A stretch of 64,000 nucleotides of DNA, from NCBI GenBank assembly GCA_028023455.1, contig JAQFVV010012423.1:8474269-8538268 (forward strand), read 5' to 3'. Below are positions 23,104 through 35,474 of this stretch, piece by piece. A program made the translations under genes and the position numbers. Numbering within the stretch: the stretch's first letter is position 1; each line of letters starts with the position of its first letter. The notes under the pieces were generated by a model. It saw only the letters and a program-made list of their open reading frames with translations. It was not told the origin of the DNA and searched no databases. This DNA is from Epiperipatus broadwayi. Taxonomy: Eukaryota; Onychophora; Udeonychophora; Euonychophora; Peripatidae.

Positions 23104-26100
23104 ATTGATATATACAGACATTATTATTTACATTTTCACATATGTGGGTGGAAATCAAAACTACTAGTAGGTGGATAGGTGAAATAGACCATGAAATGCA
23201 AATCTAAATCAGATTTTCCATTTCAATATCAATAACCACAACATAATGAATAAATATCTAAAAAAAGGGAATGAAACATCAATTAATGCCATAAACTATA
23301 AAAAAATGAAAACAATAATCCTAATTATTGGAAGTCAATTAAGAATGATGGTGAATACCAGAATGGATGATGAGCATCATAATAACATGAACCCCATTGA
23401 TGTGACCTCAAATAGTCAACATTTTTACAAGTCAAAATTGGGTTCAATGAAGATCTACAAAGCTAACTAGTAAGGAACTTGAGATGTAGTTCCTCTCTTC
23501 AAGGACCCCCATTAAAAAGAGGAACAAAATTAAACTAATCTAACTTGTTCATGTGAAAATGAACCTCCTTGCAAAGTTACCCTATGATAGAAAAAATGTT
23601 TGAGGATTTGAGTTAAAGTCTGGTTAGACATGGGTAGCCAAATATCAGTAATTTCTGACACATTTTATAAAAGGATCATAGGGTAAAAGCTAAATGTTAA
23701 AATGTTGTCCCTTAAATCATTATAGGTTATCATGGCTAACAACAAAATGAGAAAACTACCTCAAAAATAAATCTGGGTCAAATTAGAATACAAAAACATA
23801 TGTTAATATATTGTTACAAAAATATATGTTATCACATCACAATTTATATTTCTAGATGTTTACATGGCATGCATCTACATAAGTAAGGACACAGACATGC
23901 TTTGCAATGATAAAAAATTAACATTTTAGAATTGTCATAAACTAATAATGAAAAAATCAATTCATTTTAATAATACATAGATGATTAATTTTAACAGATA
24001 TATGATTGATTTTAATATTTATATGAACCCATTTAAATTTGTGTGCGCACATTGGCATTTATAAAAAAAAAATAAACTTATTAAATCCATATTATATTTT
24101 TACAATAAAATTAACTTGATGTTGAAAATATACATAAACTACACATGTATGTATGTATGTATTATTATTATCCCCCTACAAATGAAAGTTATTAATTTAT
24201 TATTTGTAATGGTAAGTAAAGGTTTTTTTCTTTTTTTTTTTTTTATAAAAAATTATCGTTAGATTCAGTTTGGAAAGTTCTTTTTTAAAAAAAAATCTTT
24301 GGCTTTTTATTTTTTCATTTACAATAAGATTTCTGGGATTACTTTTTTTTAATAAAATAAAACTGGAAATATCATTTATGAATAACAATGGGAACAAATC
24401 GATTTATTATTTCTTTGTTCTATTTTTAGTTGAATAATTTAGTTAAAAATTATTTACCTTTAAACCAGCTAACTTCTGTCAATATTTGTTATTATCCTTC
24501 ATGAAATAAATACCATGGACAATCTTTATACAACCAGTGATAATTATATGTTTGTTTCTTTGCATATTAATAAACTGCATATGTATAAACTATAACATGA
24601 TACTTTTTTCAGTAAATTTACCTATTCTAAAACAGTAAACTGGTCTATTGACATTTTCAGAAAAAGTATAAATCAGGAAACTGTTTGAATTCAATCTGCT
24701 CAATTCAGTCTATAATTTGTTAGACTTCAGGCATCATGTTTAATACACATCTAGGCTATGGATCATAAAAGGTGACTCTCTTTCCGTGTGAATTCAAACT
24801 CTACTGTTGTGAACTAGCAGCAACTGGATGTACTATTTCTTGCCTTCAGTTATACTTCATAATAATAATAATAATAATGTAATAATGTTGTAATCTATCC
24901 TTTTCTTTTATAATCAACTTTTTATATTGTATTGTGGAATTTAAAAATAACAATTAGTAAATTTTTGTTCTTTATTTTGAATAAAAAACAAGTTAATGAC
25001 TTTTTTTAAAAAATTACCCTAATTAAAGCCAAATTTTTATCTCAAAGTATTTTTAATCCTTTAAACAATATTGGAGTATATAAATATATTTTCTTAATCT
25101 AATTAAAAATAGATAGGGAAATTTAAAATTACTAGTATATCTATTCTAACATAAAACAAGTTTGTTTTAGATTTCTTTTTCTTTTTAATTATCAAAATCA
25201 GAAGAAAACATTACATAAATCTTTTTAAATGTCTAATTTATAATAATTTTTTTAAATTCAAAACTATTTAACTCTTAACTGTTATTCCAGTATAATATAA
25301 TAAATATCTACAAATAATTTTGTGTTTATTTCTACTTTTCCTTTCAACTTTACTATATATATATACACACACTTTCCCACTAAGTTGTGTATACCATGAG
25401 ATGTAATCATCTCACTATCAAATATTGCTTTGAGCATAGATCTATCAGTTTCTTTATAGCAGTTTTTATGCTTAAACAAAGTCTAATAATCAATCAGTGT
25501 ATTGTGCAGAAATTCAATAACAGTCCATTTGAATGTATACTATCAATATTATTATTTTCAAAAACATTTGGCCAAAATCTACTACTTGTTTTAGCACTTG
25601 TAATGCAATATTCAATATTTTTTTTGATCTTTTAATGGTATTTCTGTAATAATAATATCCAGAAAGAAATAAAAGCTTTCTTTCTCTGAATATAAGATTG
25701 GAGTATATGTATTAATAAAATTAGCATTAGTACAATTGTGCAAGGCATATTTTAACATCATTAACCTTCATTGATATAACAAGGAATTTCACAAATATAT
25801 TGAAGCAAATACAACACCATGCATTCTTCTTTTAATGACTGAAACAACTTTCCAAAAAATTTGTCTTTTACCTGTTCTATTAATCTTCCTTTCTTTGGAA
25901 AATGAGTTTCACTAAGAGTACTATAATGATCTTTAACTTTGACAACTCTTTAGTCACCAGTGCAGGTCTCCATTCTGCTTTTGAAGAGTTTGTACTAAGT
26001 AAAGTTTTCACATTCTATGTACTTATATTTTAAAAAAAGATTTAAAATACTTATTTTTATTTAGTACTACCACTGCCTTCTATTTTGCCACTACTACTAA

Positions 26101-27800
26101 ATAATGTAGCAGCAGTGTTCTTCAAAAAAATTAACGACAACAAAACAAGAAAAATACTGAACAGATCATGATAATCATAGAAGTTTTATTATAAATTTGC
26201 AGAAGGTAGGTAATAATATTAGTTATTATTCAAAATTTTGACTGCATGCTAATTAAACTAAAATAAGCAAAAAATACTCTTCTAAATCATTGATTTTTAA
26301 ATAATACTTTACAACATTTATTTGAGGGAATCTAAGATTTATTATAGTTCTTTTAAACTTAACTTGGAGAGTTTAGCTTAGTATATAATAAAGCAGAAAA
26401 AATATTATATACTTCCAATTAATACATACTTAGATTAAAATTTTGGTTCAATATGTGCCTTTACATATTCAGATTAAAGGAAAAACATTTGCTGTAATAG
26501 AGTTAAGAGTTGAAAGTTGTTAATAGATTACATCCAGCATTAATGATTGTCCTGCTAAAACCTTGTAATTATTTTGCAAGATTTTCATTTTAGCATAAGT
26601 ACTAACCATCTTTTATTAATCATATTATTTTCTATGTCTTGAAGTAAATTAATCCATCTTTAAAGATTTGTGCAGTATTTGATTTTTCATTTTAAAATAA
26701 AAAGTATTTCCATTTTGTTTAGTTTCTGGAATAGATTTAATTTTTAGAATTTTGATTATAGTGCTTCAGATGTGGAAAGAGAGGTTGTTTCATCTTAATA
26801 AAATTGATTTTTTTATTAGAGAAGTAGTAATAAGAGAAATCTATATAGAGAGTATGATTGAGAATATGAAAAATTATGCCCACAGATTAAGGGGAAAATG
26901 ATGTCTACGAAGATGAGAAGAAAGTTGGATTTGATTGATTTGTGAATAACAAATATTATAATGTGAAAATTATAGATTAGTAAATGTTTTACCACACTTT
27001 TTTTTCATTGAGTGATTTGTTTAAAAAAGCATCGAACATACAATTATATATATTTTTAATTTTATTACATTACTTTGATGTCTTTGTGAATTAAGATTTT
27101 GTAGTAAAATTTTTTAAATATATACATTTAACCTTTAAATCATTGACATATATATATATATATATTTATCCATGTATACATGCATAAGATAAACATCCAT
27201 CTATATGTGGGCAGATACACACATATGTTCAAATATACATTTTTATCAAATTTTAATTTTTTATCCATTCTATATTTATTTTAAAATTTCTATTTACATT
27301 TATATATCACAAATAATATAAAAATTAAAATATGTATTTGTTCTATGATGACAGAATTATGTCATAGTAGTTAATATATTATTTTGTTGACATGCTTTTA
27401 TCTCCTAATGAAAAGTGGTTTTAATTAATAATATTATTTAATTAAGTAATTTGTTTAAAAATTAAGAGACAAAAATCCTTAAATCATTTAAAAGTAATAA
27501 GACTTAAAACATTTTGTTCAGTTTGTATTGACTGTGCTATTAAAACAGAGGCAGCTTTAAATATTACAATTCACAGTGAAAAGGTTAAAAAATATATAAA
27601 TCGTGGAATGTTTAATTATGGTTATTGTGTTCTTTAAAAAAACATAAATTGGCATTCAGTAATCATGAAGAAGATCAACATTCTTGCAATAAAGGTAATT
27701 ATTATATTTAAATTTATAAAATTAATTATAATGAATTATAATCATATCATTTAGTTTCTACAAGTGCATTTTTAAGATTTCGAATCAAATACAGAAAAAT
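23104..27800. other. Non-coding stretch
   Basis: No gene is recognised in 4.7 kb. It holds an (AAT)n microsatellite near 24858-24880, a (GTAT)n run near 24146-24162, a poly-T tract at 24230-24244, (TA)n near 27147-27165, and the second copy of the dispersed repeat at 25.14-25.40 kb. The 74-codon frame at 23246-23470 and the 82-codon frame at 25387-25635 show no family resemblance. Confidence 0.5.
25140..25400 (+). repeat. Dispersed repeat, copy 2
   Basis: Partner of 100-360, same orientation. Shared marks are the TCAAAATCAGAA segment, TTTAAATTCAAAA, ACTATTTAACT, TTATTCCAG and TTTTGTGTTTATTTCTAC followed by TTTTCCTTTC and a (TA)n(CA)n tract. Confidence 0.5.
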
Positions 27801-27821
27801 TTAATAGGTTCTATTGGAAAT

Positions 27822-27917
27822 AAGCCAATAAACATCACACGACACTTATACACAAGTATCCATTGATTACCCTAGCTTGCTGTGTGTGGCAATATATATA
27901 GTGAGTTTTGCCTGTTT
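27822..27917 (+). mobile_element. 5'-truncated 3' end of the hammerhead foldback family
   Basis: This 96-bp insert is bounded by a perfect 13-bp direct repeat TTCTATTGGAAAT at 27809-27821 and 27918-27930, the mark of a target-site duplication. Its end, TATAGTGAGTTTTGCCTG, resembles the outer end of the foldback at 48.5 kb (GGAGAGTTTTGCCTAC); further inside both share a CCATTGATT segment and a GTGTGTGGCA-like segment. That suggests a retro-inserted fragment of the same family, truncated before the ribozyme. Confidence 0.55.
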
Positions 27918-28514
27918 TTCTATTGGAAATGTTCTTAATTATACTTGTAATGGAATAAAAAGTATTTTATTTATTATAATATCATTTGATGAAAATATTG
28001 ACTGTTGGAATATTTCACATTTATCTGTTATTTAAATGAAAAATTCATGAATGATTAATTGAATTTGTAGATAGAACATCATCTTCTTTGGCTGAATAAG
28101 ATTTAGCAAAATAAAATTATAAGGAAAAGGTAATTGCACAATCTATGATAGTACAACTTTAATGTCTGGACATTTCTCAAGAGTTTAGGTAAAGAATAAA
28201 TAACAATATTCAGAATCTCTTTTGGTTCATTGTTATACTCATAGTTTAAATCTTGTTTTGTCTCAAGCTATGAAAAAAGTTACAAATCAAAAAATGCCAT
28301 ATCATCTCCCCCTCCCCCAATAGACATACAAAATATATTATCAATCTAGATTAAGAAGTTAAAAGATTTCCAATCATAAATGCAATGAAATGGATGTATA
28401 ATGAAAAAAAACTATTAAAATGCATATTGAATGAGAGCAAAATTTATGAATAATATTTAAAATGATTTTATGTAAATAAGTCAATTATTTTATATAGCGT
28501 GATGTTTTTTATAA

Positions 28515-28677
28515 ACTGTAATATTTAAACAGCATTAAACTGTTGCACATGCGTTTTGGATTTTAACTATCTTTTCCAAAGACTTTATTATGTGATTGAA
28601 GTGTTAGTATTCATTCATTTTATAGTTAAAATTCAAAGCACATGTGCAACAGTTTAATGCTGTTTAAATATTACAGT
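28515..28677. mobile_element. Hairpin MITE-like element
   Basis: Arms 28515-28570 and 28622-28677 are reverse complements over about 56 bp with only three or four mismatches; each outer end reads ACTGTAATATTTAAACAGC. The loop is about 50 bp. A transcript or single strand would fold into a long hairpin. No coding potential and no clear target duplication are visible, so the superfamily is not assigned. Confidence 0.75.
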
Positions 28678-28679
28678 CA

Positions 28680-29500
28680 AAATGATTTTAGTAAATTCTG
28701 ACAAATAAGACATGGTGATAATTAACATGTCAAGCAATTATTTAAAATACTTACATTATTTCAACTAATGTTTTCATTTAGCTATTTTTTCTGATTTTTT
28801 TAATATTTTACTGACATTTTATATCACTAATAATATTACATATTGTTTATTCTAGATGATATTAAAAAAATTACTCATAAGTGCAATAAGTTCAAAAATT
28901 ATTGATATAAATTAAATAAAATATTAAAGTATATTCATTAAAAAAACATCTTAGGATTCAAAGTGTGATTCAAAAACCAAACAATAGAAAACTTCTTTAA
29001 AATTTTAGTCAATCTTTGATTATAAAGTGATGAGAGTTTTAAAACATTTGTTAAATTAAATTTTATTCAAATTGATTAATCAAAAATTATCATGAAATTA
29101 CTGTGCAAAATTACCCTAAGAAATTTATGTAAATTTAAATCTTGTTAATATACATATTAATAAATGATTTAATATGTGTTTATAATTAAAATGATTTTAA
29201 AAGCAAACTTTTTAATATACAAATACCACAGATTTAAATTCTATTTTTCTATAAAAAAAGTATTATTTTGCACTTTAATCTTTACTGTATATTCTACTAT
29301 GGAATCTGTAGGAAGATTTGTTTTGGCACTGAATAGAATTAAAAATCATGCCTGAAGTGCTTCTAGATATGAATCTTTAAAATTAGCATTAATGTTTATA
29401 AAGACACATTTATTAATCAATTTGCTAAATAATCACAAGGAAACATAAAATAAATAATTACAAATTGTGAAAAACATTTATTTGAATATTTAATTAAATA
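28680..29500. other. Non-coding stretch
   Basis: AT-rich sequence with short A/T runs and a (CAA)n run at about 29508-29524 that leads into the RTE-like copy. No gene or repeat boundary is seen. Confidence 0.5.
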
Positions 29501-29524
29501 ATTAATTACAACAACAACAACAAA

Positions 29525-31098
29525 AAGAACAAATTGCTTCACCTGTCTCTAATTCTACCATACACTACAGATATGTGCTTAATATACATATATCTATTAC
29601 ATCTTCCAAATTGCCCAGAATTTTAAATGAAGAAGTGAGACATGCAATTAAATGTATGAAGAAAGGAAAGGCTCTAGGTAATGATGGAATTAAAAGAAGC
29701 AGGTGAAGAAATAGAATTTTTTTTAGCAAAGTTATATATCGAATGTCTAAATAATAAAGATGTACCAGATGATTGGAAGAATGCAGTAATAATATTAATA
29801 TTTAAAAAAGGTGATAAAGAAGATATTAGAAATTACAGATCTATCAGCCTTTTATCAGTTTTATACAAAATTTTTACCAAGATAATTACAACTTGTCTAC
29901 AGAGAACTTTGGATTTCCACCAAACAAGAGAACAAGCCGGATTTAAAAGTGGTTTTAGTACAGTAGATCATAACCAGGTATTGAGAGAAGTTATAGAAAG
30001 GACAAATAAATATGAGTTGCCATTATGTTTTGGATTTGTAGATTATAAAAAGACATTTGATTCTATAAACATTTCTTCAGTGAATAAAGCATTGGATCAT
30101 CAAGGTATAGATCCAGAATATTGTCATATTTTAAAAAATATTTATAAAAGTGCAATAGCAACAATTAGATTACATAATGTTACTGGGAAAGTCATCATTG
30201 AGAAGGAAGGTGATTCCATATCTCCAAAACTTTTTACAGCAGTGCTGCAAGAAGTATTTTGTGAATTAAAATGGGAAACTAAAGGAGTGAAAGTAAATGG
30301 AGATTATTTAAGTCATTTACATTTTGCAGATGATATAGTTGTTTTTGCAAATAATGCTTCAGAACTTCAGGAAATGTTGCAGGAGTTATCAGATGAAAGT
30401 GGGAAAGTAGGACTAAAGATAAATGTTAAAAAGACTAAAGTAATTGTTCAATGGATTTTCTCAAAATATGAAAATAAAAATTGATTATGATTAGTTAAAA
30501 GAAGTTAACAACTACAAATACCTTGATCAGATTATTAATACAGATGGAAACATAATGGATGAAATTAATCATAGAATTAAACTTGGTTGGAATGCTTTTG
30601 GTAGAAATAACTTGATACTAAAAGGAAAGACGCCTATGTGTTTGAAAAGGAAGGTCTTTAACAAGTGTGTTTTACCAGTTTTTACTTATGGATCTGAGAG
30701 TTGTGCACTTAATAGAAGAGCAATACAGAGATTTCAAACCACTCAAAGAAGTATGGAGAGATGCATGTTGGGAGTAACAAGAAGAGATCGAAAATGCAAT
30801 ATATGGGTAAGAGAACAACAGGTGTTACTGACCTCTTTGAAAAAAATTAAAAGATTGAAGTGAAGATGGGCTGGACATATTTCTAGAAGAGATGATAATA
30901 GATGGACAATTAAAATCTTAAACTGGATTCCAAGAGATTATAAAAGACCCAGAAAGAGACCACATGTGAGATGGATGGATGAAATAAGAAAGTGTGCAGA
31001 GGTGATGTGGAGAAGAGAAGCTAAAGATTGGAGAAGATGGATTGAACTTGGAGAGACCTTCATCCTGCAGTGGATTAATAATGGTTGATGATGATGAA
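29525..31098 (+). mobile_element. RTE-like LINE copy, 5'-truncated
   Basis: The most intact of the RTE-like copies in the window. Homology to the decayed copy at 61.5-63.3 kb starts about 29525, before the reverse transcriptase, so the endonuclease half is missing. It ends in TTGATGATGATGAAA near 31084-31098, a short simple-repeat tail as is usual for RTE elements. Related fragments are at 13.8 kb, 17.8 kb, 44.6 kb and 61.5 kb. Confidence 0.8.
29623..31088 (+). pseudogene. RTE-like reverse transcriptase, broken
   Basis: Family role: target-primed reverse transcription of LINE RNA. Seen: NEEVRHAIKCMKKGKALG near 29627, then the main open piece 29681-30484 with PDDWKNAVIILIFKKGD, NYRSISLLSVLYKIF, EQAGFKSGFST, motif A as LCFGFVDYKKTFDSI (the catalytic aspartate in FVDY) and motif C as FADD at 30323-30334. 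A second open piece 30555-30863 has the thumb-like region (LKRKVFNKCVLPVFTYGSES). The C-terminal part follows a TGA at 30861 where relatives have tryptophan: RWAGHISRRDDNRW, then HVRWMDEIRK. Breaks are a frame problem near 29678, a frameshift at about 30480-30555 and that stop. Sequence is close to functional, suggesting a fairly young copy. Confidence 0.85.
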
Positions 31099-31329
31099 AT
31101 AACTATTTAAATAAAATAACTTACCTACATATATTTTATTTAAAATAAAATTTTTATCATGTATTTATTAATTCTATTTGAACTTTTATTTTTTTAAAAA
31201 AAATATTAAAATTATTTACTAATACTGACTTTACTTTCTGTATTCTTTGATTGACAATTTTTTAGAAAAATTTCCACTATGTTAGTATTATTATTATTCC
31301 AAACTTTTTATCAATTGGAGTATTTACAT

Positions 31330-31538
31330 ATTAGACCTGCTATGCCTTTTCACATTTGTATCAATCTGTTGATAACTTTATAATCTTGTGATGTGACCAA
31401 ATAGCATGGTCACTTGCGTCTTATACAAATTTAAATGATAAATTCATCAAAATAAATCATGTATACATGATATTTTCACAAGATTTACAAAGTTATCGGC
31501 AGTCTGAACACATATATGAAAAGACATAGCAGTTTTAA
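31330..31538. mobile_element. Hairpin MITE-like element
   Basis: Arms 31330-31394 and 31473-31538 are reverse complements over about 65 bp with roughly 75-80% identity; shared landmarks are CTGCTATG, CTTTTCA, GATAACTTT and AATCTTGTGA. The loop is about 78 bp. No coding potential. Superfamily unknown. Confidence 0.65.
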
Positions 31539-31879
31539 TACATGTCAGTAATTGCACCAGACTAAATCTAACAATACTAAAAATATAAATTTCACACAAA
31601 AATAAATCTGAAAAGGTTTTATGCAATTCCCAAATGTTACTTTAAATATAGACAAAACAATCACTAAATTACAAAACACTTAATATACACGTAAATTATA
31701 TTCTTTTATATAATATACACGGAAAAACAAAAATGTTCTCTTTATTCTGTATTATTAATTATTTTTCAAATGTGTTTGTATATATGAATTCTTTTACACA
31801 TACAGATCAATCACTAGTGATTAATTTAATATCATTATCAATATTCATATTCAATATCATTTGTTTGATCAAAAATATT

Positions 31880-32300
31880 TTTTTAAATGTTGTACTGCAT
31901 ACGTTATCATTTTAATATCATTTTCAATAAATTTATGTTCTATAGTTTTTGCATCATTAGTAAATAGATGTTTTTTTTAAATCATATGTGCTCAGTTGAT
32001 CTAGTTTTTATTGAATTCTTCATTTTACCAATATAAATGTTGCTTATCTTTTGCTTTTTGCATTCTTTAAATTGTATTTCATAAGGTTCATTTATACTTT
32101 TATAATAATTATTATTTTTGTTTAGATATTTGTAAAATAATTAGTTTTTTTCTTCATCATTTATTCAAAACTGTGTTTTTGTTTATTTTATTAATTATAT
32201 TATTTATTCTATTTGCAATCATATTATGACTTATCTTAATCCCTATATATTTAAACTTTATTATTGTTGTCCTTTTTTTTTTTCATTTCTAACACTTTCG
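31880..32300 (-). pseudogene. Decayed Penelope-like GIY-YIG domain
   Basis: Translating the minus strand near 32097-31990 gives EPYEIQFKECKK, then NIYIGKMKNSIKTRSTEH. This is the GIY-YIG arrangement of Penelope-like elements (Y-x-I-x-C/F-x-x-C, then YIGK, then R and the EH signature), out of frame or stopped on both sides. The rest of the domain and the reverse transcriptase are not legible. It is a different, much older copy than the one at 13.0 kb. Confidence 0.55.
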
Positions 32301-32663
32301 ATTAATTTTATAGAATAATTATTTTTTTTTTGTAAATTATTTTTAATATTTCTTATTGATTTAATATTATATTTGAACAATATTTTAAAGCTTTATTAAT
32401 TTTTGTACTTGACAATGTTTAGTTTGCTTTTTTAAAAATCAACATGAAAATTCAGATATTGATTAAAAACAAGACAAAAAATAAATACATTGAATACCCC
32501 CCACATACTACTATTGCACCAAACTTCACATGTAAAATGAAAGGGAAGAAAGTGGAAATGAATAGAAGATTCAAAAGGTGTTTAAGAAATGGTTATTTTA
32601 TGTAGTGTGATAATCATGAGAGAAAATAAATTATGCAAACTTTATACAACAGAGAGTGATGTT

Positions 32664-32763
32664 GTCAAGCGTTGGTGGCCGAGTGGTTAGCACAGCAGCC
32701 TTACAAGCAGTTGCTGGGGTTCGTTTCCCAGCTGATGCTTTGACACATGAAAAAAAAAAAAAA
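32664..32763 (+). mobile_element. tRNA-derived SINE, copy 1
   Basis: A 100-bp element starting GTCAAGCGTTGGTGGCCGAG, with an A box like that of tRNA-Ser/Leu (TGGCCGAGTGG) and a B box GGGTTCGTTTCCC, ending in GACACATG plus poly-A. Flanks GAGAGTGATGTT (32652-32663) and GAAAGTGATGTT (32764-32775) are an 11-of-12 target-site duplication. The tRNA part runs almost directly into the tail, so there is little or no body. It is not a functional tRNA: the anticodon arm region does not fold as one. Two more copies are at 37.3 and 40.4 kb. Confidence 0.85.
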
Positions 32764-32779
32764 GAAAGTGATGTTAACA

Positions 32780-34130
32780 AAGAAACACAATGAAGCCTTT
32801 TGACATATCAAACAACACATTTTTTTACATACTTTTTTTTTAATTTTTAGATTCTTTAATTATTAAATCTATGAAACAAAATAAAGAAAACTCATAAAAT
32901 TAATGAAAGGTAGTTTTATTCTTTCTCCAAGTTTCTATTTAAATTGATATATATTATTATTAAAATATTCTATCCTATGGATAGATCTGAAGAGTTATTC
33001 TACAATCAGGTCATTTGTTGCTCAATTCAGTTTTGTTCATGGATTGCTCATTGCATAAGTTACACGTAAAATATGCATTTTCTTCTTGCTTGAGCCAAAC
33101 TTCTTGGCTAAAGCCACATTATGTAGGCAATCTTTTAGTTTATTAAAATTCTAACACAGTATAACATATATCCAATTACCAGTCATTCCTGTGATTGTAT
33201 TTGAATATGGGCCATTTAAAAGTCAAACAATTATTAAAGTTTCAATTAATCTTACAATTTTTCTAATAGCCAACCCAGTTAGTCATCTAATAATGAATAA
33301 TAAATAGGTATCTAGATAGTCTTAGTCAGACAATTAAAAAAAATAGCAAAATTTCCAAATTTAACTATTCCTGTCAATTGACAATGGTGATAAATGTCTT
33401 CTTTTTCAATGTTAATCTACGATTAGCTATTGGGAGAATTTATTCTGCAGCAAACATTTATAGGCTACATTCTATTTACCTAAATACATAGTAATATATG
33501 TAAACTATATATCAAAATGATGTCAACAATGATTAAAAATACTTTTAAAAGATATTGATTTAAGTATTTTAAATATAGCAGGAAAATAAAATTATATGCT
33601 TCATTGTGGATAATTAGTTCAAATAATAAATTGTACAAGTCTATCATATTAAATAAATTATTCAAAAATATTTTAGCACATAAATTACAATAATTAATTC
33701 CATCCCAATGAAAATATGCAAAAAATATTTTTAGCACACGATTTTGTTTTGTGTGTGTGTGTTTACTAACATAGTTGTGGTGATTTGAAATTGATAAATC
33801 ATTCTCGATTTATAAATCTAAGACAAAGATAAATCACAAAAGCTCACCTAAAACTTAACAAAGGTAATGACTTTACAAATAAAACATTTTAACAGTTTTT
33901 CTCAACGTCAGGTTTATTCAGAAACTTAATCTGTAATTTGTATTATTGCAAAAGAAATGATATTATGTATTTTATTTAATTAGCACTGAAATAAATCTTT
34001 AGCAGCTCTAAAATACTTGTAGTAGCATTACTTGACTAAAAATTTTAATCTTTATAAATAACATAATTATAATTCATGGCAATTTAGTTTTAATACGATT
34101 GTCTTTGACAGCAAGAAGTACAATTCCTGA
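32780..34130. other. Non-coding stretch
   Basis: No gene or recognisable repeat; a (TG)n run at 33750-33762. The 85-codon minus frame at 33480-33737 is hydrophobic AT-rich translation without family resemblance. Confidence 0.5.
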
Positions 34131-34139
34131 AAGTGCTTC

Positions 34140-34240
34140 CTTTACAAAGGCATCATGACTTAGTACTAAACACATCCACATGCTGTGCCCATGATCTGGG
34201 TTCGAGTCCAAACTTGAGCAAAACTGAAAAAAAAATTAGC
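34140..34240 (+). mobile_element. Possible second tRNA-derived SINE type
   Basis: GATCTGGGTTCGAGTCCAAA near 34193-34212 is a good B box, followed by an A-rich tail at 34227-34235. Upstream, CATCATGACTTAGTAC may be a decayed A box. It differs in sequence from the other SINE family. Boundaries are uncertain. Confidence 0.4.
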
Positions 34241-34934
34241 CATCTAATTATTGATTAGTAAATAAATACTTAGATATTTTAAACTAAATGATAAACAAAA
34301 ATAGAAAACTGCTAAAAACTTTTTCATCCAACAGTTGATAGTCTTGAAACATATCTTCTACTTCATTACTCCTTTGAAGAGTTGTTGCAATGAGTTATTT
34401 AAAGATTATTTTATTTTAACTTAATTTAAATGGACTGTTCAATATATTTTTAATATATGGATTTTTAATATTCCATCACTATGTAAATTATAGCTATTAT
34501 TCTAGGACTATCACAAAAATTTTGTTAATTTAAAAGAATTATCTGAATTCTAGTAAGAATCTGGGATAATTATCTGATCAGTAAAGATCATACAAATAAT
34601 AAAAAAAAAGTCTCTAGCTAAAAGTTTGTTTGTTTTGATTTACTTAAAATCTTTATCTTATGTTCAAAAATTATTAAAGTTATTAATAACTTTGAACAAA
34701 AAAATATTGATATTATTACATTAGGTCGCTAAATTAAAAATACCATGAACATTTTTCTTATAGAAAAATAAATAGCTTTTACTTAAAAGCATTAATAACT
34801 GAAACACAGGCTTGTTATATACCTGTGGCTATATATATGTAATATAGGGTATATGAGCACAGACTTTCACATCACCCACCTCTCTCCACTCTATCTAATA
34901 ACACTGATACACCTAAACACATATATGCTGAAAA

Positions 34935-34999
34935 GATAAATAATCACCAATATACGTATTTCATGCTAAACCAGCAATCATCAGTTGGTCCAGACTATC
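34935..34999 (-). ncRNA. Type I hammerhead ribozyme, monomer 1
   Basis: On the minus strand: stem I ACCAA, core CUGAUGA (34978-34984), stem II UGCU/AGCA with loop GGUUU, then GAAA (34959-34962), a 2-bp stem III AU/AU with loop ACGU, the AUA triplet, and UUGGU closing stem I (34946-34950). Predicted cleavage lies between 34951 and 34950. A further GAUA/UAUC pairing (34996-34999 with 34935-34938) gives the outer stem I and an internal loop as in natural type I ribozymes. One weakness: the usual G-C pair next to the core in stem II is a U-U here, which may lower activity. Confidence 0.75.
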
Positions 35000-35409
35000 A
35001 TCTTTACACACATATATAGTATAAGTGCTCAGATATATATTAAGATAGACTATCCTCATAGTTTAATGGACAGGCTTCAATCCACTCCACACTCCAACTC
35101 TTCAATCGTCCATCCAATTGAAAATTTGATGATGGAATGCTCAAAGGCCACCCTGAGGCCGAGCTTATTTTCACACCCATGTTGACCCAAGGTCAATCTG
35201 AACCCCACATGTACAGGACATAATCCATTTAATACATATGCAAGGATGGGCAGACATCTCTATAATGTAATAACTGAAACACAGGCTTGTTATATACCTG
35301 TGGCTATATATATGTAATATAGGGTATATGAACACAGACTTTCACACCACCCACCTCTCTCCACTCTATCTAATAACACTGATACACCTAAACACATATA
35401 TGCTGAAAA

Positions 35410-35474
35410 GATAAATAATCACCAATATACGTATTTCATGCTAAACCAGCAATCATCAGTTGGTCCAGACTATC
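35410..35474 (-). ncRNA. Type I hammerhead ribozyme, monomer 2
   Basis: Identical to the motif at 34935-34999, exactly 475 bp away. Cleavage at both sites (34950/34951 and 35425/35426) of a minus-strand transcript would release one 475-nt monomer RNA. Confidence 0.75.

Noticed and set aside
24855-24885. CRISPR-like or other regularly spaced array
   Set aside because: It is a plain (AAT)n microsatellite; no spaced direct repeats of the right size occur in the window.
26760-26900. CFRCGKRGC-like stretch as a zinc knuckle
   Set aside because: Too short, stops on both sides, no neighbouring retroelement sequence.
32664-32763. A functional tRNA-Ser/Leu gene
   Set aside because: A and B boxes are present, but the cloverleaf does not close, a poly-A tail and target duplication follow, and related copies exist; it is a SINE.
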